Positions 1 to 6,260 of a stretch of DNA of 6,772 nt are shown one piece after another (the stretch's first letter is position 1; each line of letters starts with the position of its first letter). The notes beneath the pieces were generated by a model, which did no database searches, was not told the DNA's origin, and saw only the letters and a program-made list of their open reading frames with translations. The translations under genes were made by a program, and so were the position numbers. The DNA comes from Acidobacteriaceae bacterium (GTDB taxonomy: Bacteria > Acidobacteriota > Terriglobia > Terriglobales > SbA1), in the NCBI GenBank assembly GCA_019237515.1, contig JAFAGX010000507.1:1-6772 (forward strand). Direction: 5' to 3'.

Positions 1-754
1 ACAGTACCGATAATGTCCCGTTATACGCAGCATGCACCAGAAAACTGGCACCCACCGATTTCGTGTAAGCCCGCACCGCCGTCAGCACGACGCCCACGAT
101 GAAAATAATCAGCACGGCCCAAGAGTATTTCAATTGCGCTCCATGCAAGAGTCCGAAGGCCGCTCCGGTCAGAAAAATACTTGCGGCCACTCCGAACCGG
201 CGCGCCAGAACCGGGTACAGCAAACCGCGAAAAAATACTTCCTCCATAAACGGCGCAAGTGTCACAGACAGCACTGACATCATTGCGGCCTCGCGCGAAG
301 TTTGAAAAAAACGATCGATCGGGAGATGTTTCGGGATCGGAAGTACCTGCCCTAACCCCATCAACGCAAAATATAAAAGCGCACCCAGGATCAGAAATCC
401 AATCCAGGAACCAGGAAAATTCCATCGCAAAGCTGCCCAGAATTCTCCACTGCGGGAGCGCACCAGGCGAAAAATCAGCGCAAAAACCACCACATAAATC
501 AGCAGTTGCACGACGAGCACAATTTCAGGAACTTGGACGATCTCGCCGAATGACAGTTTCGGGAACGCAACCGCATGCGCACAGATCACCACTACGACGG
601 GAAGGATAATGAGCGCGATGATTGTAAACGCGATGATCCCAAGTACGTCAAAGCCGGTCCAGGGTGGATTCTCAACCGATGGTGGGGAACTCGGAGATTG
701 AATTTCTGGCGTTTCATCGCCAGGTTCAGGTAACGGATTTTGCAATAGAGACAC
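1..754 (-). CDS. CPBP family intramembrane metalloprotease (partial, C-terminus beyond left edge)
   Basis: Reading the minus strand in the frame whose codons start at 754, 751 and so on gives about 251 residues with no stop before the window edge. All three signatures of the CPBP (Abi/Rce1-like, PF02517) family are visible: EEVFFRG with the Glu pair at residues 171-172 and Arg 176; FGLLHG with His 204; and HAAYN with His 241 and Asn 245. In this family the Glu and His residues form the metal-binding active site inside the membrane. Hydrophobic segments lie at about 35-59, 76-98, 115-135 and around the catalytic motifs. A Pro/Ser/Glu-rich cytosol-type leader (residues 5-31) comes first. There is no ATG in frame before about position 361, so I chose the GTG at 752-754; its ribosome site is weak. 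TTG at 743-745 and GTG at 845-847 (just after the uvrA stop) are alternatives. It follows uvrA by 94 bp on the same strand with no clear terminator between. The substrate is unknown; family members process prenylated proteins or peptides, or act in bacteriocin immunity. Family call sure, exact start not. Confidence 0.87.
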   Translation of the reverse strand, partial: MSLLQNPLPEPGDETPEIQSPSSPPSVENPPWTGFDVLGIIAFTIIALIILPVVVVICAHAVAFPKLSFGEIVQVPEIVLVVQLLIYVVVFALIFRLVRSRSGEFWAALRWNFPGSWIGFLILGALLYFALMGLGQVLPIPKHLPIDRFFQTSREAAMMSVLSVTLAPFMEEVFFRGLLYPVLARRFGVAASIFLTGAAFGLLHGAQLKYSWAVLIIFIVGVVLTAVRAYTKSVGASFLVHAAYNGTLSVL

Positions 755-848
755 GGATCGGCTTGAGTTCCACGCTTCCTTGACTTTACACGAAACAGAA
801 ACTAGTAGCGCGCCCGTTTGTCGAGAACATCTGCATGCAGGAAGCACT

Positions 849-3653
849 CTAAGCCGAGGACACCTTCTTCAGGTCTTCGCTGCTCGAAAAGTAACGCGCA
901 AGCGCCTGACCAGTGTACGATCGGCGATTTCGCGCCACTTGTTCGGGGGTCCCCTGCGCCACAATCCGGCCGCCATCTTCTCCGCCCTCAGGCCCGAGAT
1001 CGATAATCCAATCGGCGTTGCGAATTACATCCAGATTGTGCTCAATAATGATGACCGTATTCCCCAGGTCTGTTAGCCGATGCAGCACATCCAGCAATTT
1101 TCGGACGTCATCAAAATGCAGACCAGTGGTTGGCTCATCCAGCAAGTAAAGAGTTTTGCCCGTCTGCCGCTTACTCAGCTCCCGCGCAAGCTTGATTCGC
1201 TGCGCCTCGCCTCCCGAGAGCGTCACGGACGACTGCCCCAGGTGAATATAACCAAGCCCCACATCGACCAGTGTTTGTAGCTTCTGCTTCACCTGCGGGA
1301 TGTTCTCAAGGATCGGCAGTGCGTCAGATACAGGCATCTCCAGCAGATCAGCGATCGAGTATCCTTTGTATCTGACGGCCAACGTTTCCTGGTTATAGCG
1401 CTTTCCGCCGCAGACCTCGCACACAACATAGACGTCGGGCAGGAAATTCATTTCAATCCTGCGTTGGCCTTCACCCTGGCAGGCTTCGCAGCGACCGCCG
1501 GAAACATTGAACGAAAATCTTCCCGGCTTGTATCCGCGCTCTCGGGATTCCGGAAGCATGGCATAAAGATCGCGAATCTGGGCAAATACCCCGGTGTAAG
1601 TCGCAGGATTCGAGCGTGGTGTTCGCCCAATCGGTGACTGGTCAATTCGGATCACCTTATCGATGTTCTCCGCCCCAGAAATGCCTTTGTGTTCTCCGGG
1701 CTGCTCCCGCGAACGATATAGAGTTTTCGCTAGAGCGCGATAAAGAATGTCATTCACCAGAGTCGACTTCCCGGACCCAGAGACTCCCGTCACAACAGTC
1801 ATGACTCCAAGCGGAAAAGTGACGTCGAGATTTTTCAAATTGTTTTCCCGAGCTCCCAGAATGGTGATGCCAAGGCCATTCGCTTTGCGGCGTTCCGGCA
1901 GCATCTCAATCTGCGTTCTGCCCGAAATGTAGGCCCCAGTGAGAGATTGCGTAACCTGCATGATTTCCTCAGGTGTGCCATGCGCAACCAACTCGCCTCC
2001 GTGACGGCCTGCCCCGGGCCCAAGATCGATCACGTAGTCGGACCGCCGGATGGTTTCCTCATCGTGCTCCACCACCAGCACGGTATTTCCCAAATCACGC
2101 AACTGCTCTAAAGACCGGAGCAGCCGATCATTATCGCGATGGTGCAACCCGATCGAAGGTTCGTCCAGCACGTACAACACACCACGCAACTTTGATCCGA
2201 TCTGCGTAGCAAGGCGGATGCGCTGGCCTTCACCTCCCGACAACGTGGCGGCGGAACGATCCAGGGAGATATAGCCCAAACCAACCGCATTCAGAAACTG
2301 CAAACGTTCGACAATCTCGTGAACGATTCTTGCCGCAATCAGCGCTTCCCTTCCCGTCAGCTGGATTTTCGACGCTACTTCCAACGCGCGCGAAACCGGC
2401 AAGCTCGTGAAATCCGCGATTGAAATCCCATTCACTTTAACGGCCAGGCTCTCCGGCCGCAGTCGCTGGCCGTGGCAGGCAGGACACTCCGTCGCCGACA
2501 TATAGTCGAGCAGGAAATCGCGATACCCCTCGGACGTCGACTCCTGCAGAACTCGTTTCAGATAAGCCAAAATTCCGACGAATCCGCTTTTGCCTCCCTT
2601 GCCTGCTTCTCCATACAAAAGCAGGGTCTGAATTTTCTCAGGGAATTTTTCAAACGGTGTGCGCAGATCGAAACCATGCGCGGCGGCAGTGATCTGAAGC
2701 ATATGGATCAAATTTTGAGAGGCTGAACCCGGGCCGAGCCCACCTTCCAGCAAAGGTTTGGACCAATCGACAATCACCTTCGCGGGATCGAAATCATACC
2801 GGCTCCCTAAACCATGACACTCGGGGCATGCTCCGTAAGCGCTGTTGAACGAGAAAGACCGAGGTTCTAATTGCGGAACATTGATGCCGCAGTCGGGGCA
2901 AGCCAGCCGCTCGGAATACAGCTGCTCGTCTCCGCCAACCACCGCAACCTGGACCAAACCCCCGGCAAGCTTCATCGCGAGACCAACTGACAGCTCCAAA
3001 CGGTGCTCGATTCCCGGCTTCACCAGCAGGCGATCGACAACAACTTCGATGGTGTGGTTCTTGCGCTTGTCGAGCGAGATCTCGTCCTCCAGATTGACCA
3101 ACTCGCCATCAACGCGGGCCCGGGTAAAACCGTGCTCGACGAGCTTCTCCATCTCTTTCTTGAACTCACCTTTGCGCCCCCGGACGATGGGGGCCAGCAC
3201 CATCACGCGATCCTCCGGCGTGAGGCTCATCACCCGCTGCACAATCTGCTCGGCCGATTGCCGTGCAATGGCACGGCCGCACTTCGGACAATGCGGCGAT
3301 CCGATCGAAGCAAATAGCAGGCGGAGATAATCGTAGATTTCCGTAATCGTGCCCACTGTAGAACGCGGGCTGCGGCTGGTCGTTTTCTGTTCGATTGAAA
3401 TCGAGGGGCTAAGCCCATCAATGGAATCGACATCTGGGCGCTCCATCTGATCCAGGAACTGCCGTGCATAAGCTGAAAGCGTCTCCACATACCGCCTCTG
3501 TCCTTCAGCGTAAATCGTGTCAAACGCCAGAGAAGACTTGCCCGAGCCGCTAAGCCCGGTAATCACGGTTAGCGTATTTCGCGGAATCTCAACGTCTATG
3601 TTCTTGAGATTGTGTTGGCGCGCCCCGCGCACCGAAATCTTCGTAATTCCCAT
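849..3653 (-). CDS. uvrA: Excinuclease ABC subunit A (UvrA), complete
   Basis: The 934-residue protein has the usual UvrA length (E. coli about 940) and full domain order. UvrA dimers find bulky DNA lesions and load UvrB, which then recruits UvrC for dual incision; it acts in the cytoplasm on the nucleoid. Visible motifs: Walker A1 GLSGSGKS (33-40); UvrB-binding and insertion region about 120-250; zinc finger Cys 252, 255, 276, 279; ABC signature 1 LSGGE (471-475); Walker B1 VLDEP (495-499) and switch His 530; Walker A2 GVSGSGKS (623-630); second zinc finger Cys 722, 725, 745, 748; signature 2 LSGGE (812-816); Walker B2 LLDEP (837-841); switch His 872. Extra CxxC pairs at 122/125 and 390/393 may form the third zinc site reported in UvrA structures. 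Presence of the UvrB-binding region argues against the shorter UvrA2 class. The start ATG (3651-3653) gives an N-terminus, [18 protein letters not shown], that matches the family well. A GGGAAG lies about 20 nt upstream, too far for a standard ribosome site. No key residue is missing. Confidence 0.99.
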   Translation of the reverse strand: MGITKISVRGARQHNLKNIDVEIPRNTLTVITGLSGSGKSSLAFDTIYAEGQRRYVETLSAYARQFLDQMERPDVDSIDGLSPSISIEQKTTSRSPRSTVGTITEIYDYLRLLFASIGSPHCPKCGRAIARQSAEQIVQRVMSLTPEDRVMVLAPIVRGRKGEFKKEMEKLVEHGFTRARVDGELVNLEDEISLDKRKNHTIEVVVDRLLVKPGIEHRLELSVGLAMKLAGGLVQVAVVGGDEQLYSERLACPDCGINVPQLEPRSFSFNSAYGACPECHGLGSRYDFDPAKVIVDWSKPLLEGGLGPGSASQNLIHMLQITAAAHGFDLRTPFEKFPEKIQTLLLYGEAGKGGKSGFVGILAYLKRVLQESTSEGYRDFLLDYMSATECPACHGQRLRPESLAVKVNGISIADFTSLPVSRALEVASKIQLTGREALIAARIVHEIVERLQFLNAVGLGYISLDRSAATLSGGEGQRIRLATQIGSKLRGVLYVLDEPSIGLHHRDNDRLLRSLEQLRDLGNTVLVVEHDEETIRRSDYVIDLGPGAGRHGGELVAHGTPEEIMQVTQSLTGAYISGRTQIEMLPERRKANGLGITILGARENNLKNLDVTFPLGVMTVVTGVSGSGKSTLVNDILYRALAKTLYRSREQPGEHKGISGAENIDKVIRIDQSPIGRTPRSNPATYTGVFAQIRDLYAMLPESRERGYKPGRFSFNVSGGRCEACQGEGQRRIEMNFLPDVYVVCEVCGGKRYNQETLAVRYKGYSIADLLEMPVSDALPILENIPQVKQKLQTLVDVGLGYIHLGQSSVTLSGGEAQRIKLARELSKRQTGKTLYLLDEPTTGLHFDDVRKLLDVLHRLTDLGNTVIIIEHNLDVIRNADWIIDLGPEGGEDGGRIVAQGTPEQVARNRRSYTGQALARYFSSSEDLKKVSSA

Positions 3654-3746
3654 GTTGGCCGACGGTAATCTGCTTCCCTGACCTTCCGTAATGTGGACGG
3701 GTCCCCGGAAATGGTGGAGAGTGAAATTGCGCAGTTCTACTTACGT

Positions 3747-3776
3747 ATCTTAGTTGCTAACAGCGACAAGGGTCAA
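3747..3776 (-). promoter_or_regulatory. Candidate sigma70-type promoter of uvrA
   Basis: Reading the minus strand, TTGACC (3776-3771) is followed after an 18-bp spacer by TAAGAT (3752-3747). These match the -35 consensus at 5 of 6 bases and the -10 consensus at 4 of 6. Transcription would start near 3740, leaving an untranslated leader of about 87 nt before the uvrA ATG. I see no E. coli-type LexA box (CTGT-N8-ACAG) or Bacillus-type box overlapping it, so SOS control is not evident from the sequence. Confidence 0.5.
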
Positions 3777-3795
3777 CGCAGGTAGATTGCAGCTA

Positions 3796-3828
3796 AGCTG
3801 TCCGTTTGCTCCTGCAAATGGGACAGTT
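3796..3828. promoter_or_regulatory. Strong imperfect hairpin upstream of the small membrane protein gene
   Basis: Two arms, 3796-3809 and 3814-3828, pair around a TCCT loop (3810-3813). Pairs are A3796-T3828, wobble G3797-T3827, CTGTCC/GGACAG (3798-3803 with 3821-3826), a 1x2 internal loop (G3804 against T3819-G3820), then TTTGC/GCAAA (3805-3809 with 3814-3818). The hairpin ends 20 nt before the TTG start at 3849, and the GAAGG ribosome site (3834-3838) begins 5 nt after the stem. It also lies 20 bp upstream of the uvrA -35 box on the other strand. It has no T-run on either side, so a terminator is unlikely. It could be an RNA leader structure of the plus-strand gene or a protein-binding palindrome in DNA. 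The structure is seen directly; the role is inference. Confidence 0.5.
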
Positions 3829-3848
3829 CACCTGAAGGCGGGCGAGTC

Positions 3849-4037
3849 TTGGGTAGTTTACTGGGCGCGTTTGTACTTTCCTTGACGGTTGTCACCGTGG
3901 TTGCCATAGGCATTCTGGTCGCCTTCGGAGCAGTGATTTTGGTTCTCCACGCTGTCGCTCCACAAGAACGCGCGGCCCGCAGCGAAACACCCGCCGTCCC
4001 TGCACGCGCCCGTGCAGCTCACGCTGGCGCCGACTAA
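3849..4037 (+). CDS. Small single-pass membrane protein (hypothetical, 62 aa)
   Basis: I do not recognise the family. A 62-residue frame starts at TTG (3849-3851) and ends at TAA (4035-4037). Its first half is one long hydrophobic stretch (residues 4-36, rich in Val, Leu, Ile, Ala and Gly, with no charged residue), which would form a membrane helix. The second half is hydrophilic, rich in Ala and Arg, with several Pro. No in-frame ATG or GTG exists back to the stop at 3783-3785, so TTG is the only usual start. GAAGG at 3834-3838 sits 10 nt before it, an acceptable ribosome site. It is divergent from uvrA and convergent with the STN gene, filling an otherwise empty gap. Against it: short length, non-ATG start and no clear plus-strand promoter. 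The clean hydrophobic-then-polar layout makes it more likely real than a chance frame. Confidence 0.5.
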   Translation: MGSLLGAFVLSLTVVTVVAIGILVAFGAVILVLHAVAPQERAARSETPAVPARARAAHAGAD

Positions 4038-4070
4038 ATTCATTTCCAGATCAAACTTCTGAGAAACCAG

Positions 4071-4084
4071 AGCGCTTCCGCGCT
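4071..4084 (-). terminator. Small hairpin in the convergent gap, possible terminator of the STN gene
   Basis: AGCGC (4071-4075) and GCGCT (4080-4084) form a perfect 5-bp stem. Read on the minus strand the loop is GGAA, a GNRA-type tetraloop that stabilises RNA hairpins. It lies 24 nt after the STN stop codon (4109-4111) and is followed by a weak TGGTTTCTC stretch rather than a true T-run. On the plus strand it lies 33 nt after the small membrane gene, so it could serve both genes. Short stem, so low confidence. Confidence 0.3.
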
Positions 4085-4108
4085 ATCTCTAGCTGCTTAA
4101 ACCCTGGC

Positions 4109-4942
4109 CTATTGTGGTGGCTGCTGTTGCGGAACTTGTACCGGAGCCTGCGGAAAGCCCTGTGGATTCCCTTGTTGCTGTTGCATTTGCTGTTGCCGCT
4201 GCTGCAATTCTTGCAACAGTTGCTCCGGAGTTTTTACGGCTCCTTGCCCGAACGGATTCTGCGGTTGTGGCTGCGGTTGATCTTCGGATTGCTGGGCCTG
4301 AGCCTGATCATCAACCGGTTCACTGGCTTCGGGCATCGTCGTCTCCGCAGCATCATCCGCGGTCGCCTCAGGTGTTTCGGCGGGCTGTGGCATACCCGGC
4401 GCGGGCGGGTTCTGAGCTCCCGCCTGTCCTGTCTGCTGCGCCATTTGATCCATGCCCGAAGATTTGGAAATCAGCACCACGCGTTCCAGGCCGTTGGGGT
4501 TTGTCGTTGACCCCAACAGCACATAGTTGAAATGTGAGCCGTTCAGCAACGAAGTCATTACATCCCGAACAGGGCCTGGGCCAAATCTCCCCACTACGCG
4601 ATCTGTCGCGTTCCCCGGCATATCTATAGCCGCCCCGGTCTGGCGATGTACCGCCCGCAAAACATCCCCCAAAGTGGCGTTGTTGGCGTTGATGGTCAAT
4701 GTGTCGTTACTAAATGCGACTTGCGGAGCCGATGCCGGCATCTGCTCCGGAAATAAAGGTGCTGCGGGTTGAATCGACTGCGCGGGAGGTGTATCTGGCT
4801 GCACCGAATGAGGTGACTTCGTTCGTGAGTGCGGCGTTGATTGCGCCAAACAACTACACAGCAAAACCCCGCTAGCGCTGGCCACGTAAAGGAATTTCAA
4901 GCTCAATCGCGCACCTGACCTGGAACGGCCGCCCGCGGCCAT
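4109..4942 (-). CDS. Exported protein with a lone STN (secretin/TonB short N-terminal) domain and Gln/Pro-rich tail
   Basis: The 277-residue protein begins with an Arg-rich n-region and a hydrophobic core (about 13-33), an export signal. The core ends in LLCSCLAQS: Cys 31 might be a lipoprotein site, but Cys at the -2 position is atypical, and signal peptidase I cleavage after the Ala is as likely. A Pro/Ser-rich linker (35-73) follows. Residues about 74-160 look like an STN domain (PF07660-like): two short strands with 'LTINANNATLGDVLRAVHRQ', then a helix, a Gly/Pro turn (FGPGPVRDVMTSLLNG), then strands ending VVLISK. STN domains occur at the N-terminus of secretins and TonB-dependent transducers and mediate periplasmic contacts. 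Here no barrel follows; residues 161-277 are acidic and then Gln/Pro-rich low-complexity sequence. ATG at 4940-4942 lacks a ribosome site; TTG at 4904-4906 would give a more compact signal. It lies 51 bp after the VWA gene on the same strand. Function unknown; envelope location likely. Confidence 0.82.
   Translation of the reverse strand: MAAGGRSRSGARLSLKFLYVASASGVLLCSCLAQSTPHSRTKSPHSVQPDTPPAQSIQPAAPLFPEQMPASAPQVAFSNDTLTINANNATLGDVLRAVHRQTGAAIDMPGNATDRVVGRFGPGPVRDVMTSLLNGSHFNYVLLGSTTNPNGLERVVLISKSSGMDQMAQQTGQAGAQNPPAPGMPQPAETPEATADDAAETTMPEASEPVDDQAQAQQSEDQPQPQPQNPFGQGAVKTPEQLLQELQQRQQQMQQQQGNPQGFPQAPVQVPQQQPPQ
4112..4225 (-). repeat. Imperfect CAG/CAA-rich triplet tract encoding the Gln-rich tail
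   Basis: On the minus strand this stretch is dominated by CAG and CAA codons with runs of three or four Gln (residues 248-257 contain eight Gln), mixed with Pro codons. It encodes a disordered tail starting about residue 240. The same bases read as Leu-rich frames on the plus strand (for example 4112-4510), which are artefacts of the repeat. Confidence 0.6.
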
Positions 4943-4955
4943 TTTGCACTTTTAA

Positions 4956-4964
4956 ATTGTAGCA
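4956..4964 (-). promoter_or_regulatory. Candidate extended -10 promoter just before the STN gene
   Basis: Minus strand reads TGC-TACAAT (4964-4956): an extended -10 motif (TGn) with a 5-of-6 match to TATAAT. No good -35 lies 16-18 bp upstream, as is usual for extended -10 promoters. The last base of the box is 13 nt before the ATG at 4942, so transcription would begin around 4949, leaving a leader of about 7 nt, nearly leaderless. This agrees with the lack of a ribosome site. It lies within the gap after the VWA stop codon. Confidence 0.4.
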
Positions 4965-4993
4965 TTGACGCATAAAGCAGATAGGCAGGTTGC

Positions 4994-5998
4994 TTACTGC
5001 TTGGGCGCGTAATATCCCTTGCGTGCGCGCACCTGAAGATCTTTCTTAAGTGCACTGATCTCAATCGGTCGGTATCGCCCGTCCGCTTCAAAATCAGCGG
5101 GGTGATAGGAAATGATGTACTGGCTACGGAGTTCGTCTTCAATTGCTGAGAATGAGCCCTTAATGTCTTTCATCTTGAATGGGAAGAACGCCCGTCCGCC
5201 GGACGCGTCCGCTAATTGCTGAAGTACGGTGTCGCCGCGGAGAATCAAGCCGCTGTCATCCGTTGAAATCGCGTAGATGATCACCTGTGCGCGTTGTGCC
5301 ATTTCGATCGCTTGTGCTTCGCTCACTTCGCTCTGGTTGTCTTCGCCGTCGCTCACCACGATGATGGCACGCCGCACCGGCCTGTCTTCCTGTTCTTTCA
5401 TGAGCTTGTTTTTGCAGGCCCGATAAATAGCGTCATAAAGCGCTGTTCCACCACCGTTCTGAAGACGATGGACTCCTACCCGCAGCAGTACATTGTCATC
5501 CGTGAAATCCTGCGTGACTGTGCTATGCGAATTGAAGCCCATTACAAAGGCCTTGTCGAAGTTCGGCCGCAAAGTTTGCTGCAAGAAATCAATCGCCGAC
5601 TCCTGTTCAAAATCAAATCGGGTTCGAACCGAGCCGCTGGTATCGATCAATAATCCAAGTTCCAGCGGCAGGTCGGTTTCGCTGCGGAAATTCACGATTG
5701 ATTGCGGCGGTTTGTGATCATCCAAAATCGCGAAATCGTCTTCGCTCAGATTGCGCACGAACTTGCCATGCTTATCGGTCGCGATAAACAGCAGATTCAC
5801 TTCGTTGACGCGCTTCTTGATCGTGAGGACCGAATCGTCTGAATCGCCAGCCGCATTCTCCGTAGAGGCTACGAAAGAACTGGCGGGAGGCGCAGAAAAG
5901 TTGCCTGCAGCCGGATAGTTGGATTGCGCAAGCGCCGGCAGCCCTAGGATTAAGGCCACAAGCAGCGCGCGCAAAAAATACCGATTTGTGTACTTCAT
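4994..5998 (-). CDS. Secreted VWA-domain protein (VWFA-related Acidobacterial family)
   Basis: From ATG at 5996-5998 the protein is 334 residues. Residues 1-25 are a clear signal peptide: basic start, hydrophobic core ALLVALILGL, cleavage after PALA. About 50-110 is a beta-rich pre-domain with VNLLFIATDKHGKFV and the LSEDDFAILDD motif, typical of this family. The VWA domain (about 113-300) holds a complete MIDAS metal site: DTSGS (119-123), Thr 185 in GGGTALYDAI, and Asp 217 in VSDGEDN. The C-terminus (RSQYIISYHP, then VRARKGYYAP) is the hallmark ending of the TIGR03436-type acidobacterial proteins. VWA domains bind protein or matrix ligands through a divalent metal; the partner here is unknown. 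The frame stays open to ATG 6067, but the start at 5998 is preferred because it begins the signal peptide and has AGG (6007-6005) 6 nt upstream. The STN gene follows after 51 bp on the same strand, suggesting a two-gene unit. Confidence 0.92.
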   Translation of the reverse strand: MKYTNRYFLRALLVALILGLPALAQSNYPAAGNFSAPPASSFVASTENAAGDSDDSVLTIKKRVNEVNLLFIATDKHGKFVRNLSEDDFAILDDHKPPQSIVNFRSETDLPLELGLLIDTSGSVRTRFDFEQESAIDFLQQTLRPNFDKAFVMGFNSHSTVTQDFTDDNVLLRVGVHRLQNGGGTALYDAIYRACKNKLMKEQEDRPVRRAIIVVSDGEDNQSEVSEAQAIEMAQRAQVIIYAISTDDSGLILRGDTVLQQLADASGGRAFFPFKMKDIKGSFSAIEDELRSQYIISYHPADFEADGRYRPIEISALKKDLQVRARKGYYAPKQ

Positions 5999-6260
5999 TC
6001 CTGACCTGATCCAGCTAATGGCAGTAAAAGCCCAATCCCACAACACTTCCATACCATATAGATGCACGTGGAGGGCCGAAAACTCAGCCTTTTGTCAGTC
6101 TTGAATTTAGGAGAGATCTACTGGTTCGGCCAAGTTACAAAAGGAGCACGCGTTTGGTCACGGCTCGAACATTGGCAGGCAGCACAAATGCCCAATAACT
6201 ACTGCCGCTATCGTCCAGGCAGAGTACAATAAAGCAACCCAAAATCAAACAGGAGATCCC
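5999..6260. other. Divergent intergenic region between the VWA and SYLF genes
   Basis: This 262-bp stretch separates two divergent genes and so must hold at least two promoters. Seen in it: the VWA ribosome site (about 6005-6012), a -10-like box for the SYLF gene (6225-6230) and its AGGAG (6251-6255). For the VWA gene a weak minus-strand candidate is TTGGCC (6131-6126) with TAAATT (6107-6102), spacer 18 bp. A 7-bp inverted repeat GGCCGAA (6074-6080) / TTCGGCC (6125-6131) flanks its middle. No RNA gene or convincing longer open frame is seen. Confidence 0.5.
6225..6255 (+). promoter_or_regulatory. -10 box and ribosome binding site of the SYLF gene
   Basis: TACAAT at 6225-6230 matches the -10 consensus at 5 of 6 bases; the sequence 17 bp upstream (CTGCCG, 6202-6207) is a poor -35. 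AGGAG at 6251-6255 lies 5 nt before the ATG at 6261 and is a good Shine-Dalgarno site that fixes this start. The predicted leader is about 24 nt. Confidence 0.45.

Noticed and set aside
21..425. 134-aa minus-strand frame overlapping the CPBP gene
   Set aside because: It is in a different frame from the one carrying EEVFFRG, FGLLHG and HAAYN, and its own translation has no recognisable pattern.
2845..3330. 161-aa plus-strand frame inside uvrA
   Set aside because: It lies opposite conserved uvrA coding sequence and its Ser/Arg-rich translation has no domain; it is a shadow frame.
3684..3710. TTCCG/CGGAA arms in the uvrA leader as a riboswitch or attenuator
   Set aside because: Only 5-bp outer pairing with a 3-bp inner stem, no T-run and no match to a riboswitch class I know.
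3654..3800. SOS (LexA) box in front of uvrA
   Set aside because: Neither CTGT-N8-ACAG nor GAAC-N4-GTTC is present; the only CTGT/ACAG pair lies in the hairpin with wrong spacing.
4112..4510. Leu-rich plus-strand frames resembling a membrane protein
   Set aside because: The Leu runs are simply the complement of the CAG/CAA Gln codons of the STN protein tail.
5999..6067. Longer VWA start at ATG 6067 adding 23 residues
   Set aside because: The extra residues precede a perfect signal peptide start (MKYTNRYFLR) and would bury it; the 5998 ATG has an AGG at proper spacing.
6074..6131. Inverted repeat GGCCGAA / TTCGGCC with 44-base spacing
   Set aside because: A 7-bp match in a region of this size is expected by chance about once; no extension of the arms and no known operator pattern.
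6141..6232. Tiny plus-strand leader frames (TTG 6154-6198 after AAGGAG; ATG 6188-6232)
   Set aside because: Each has only 14 codons, and the -10 box for the SYLF gene lies at their end, so they would not be on its main transcript; nothing else supports them.
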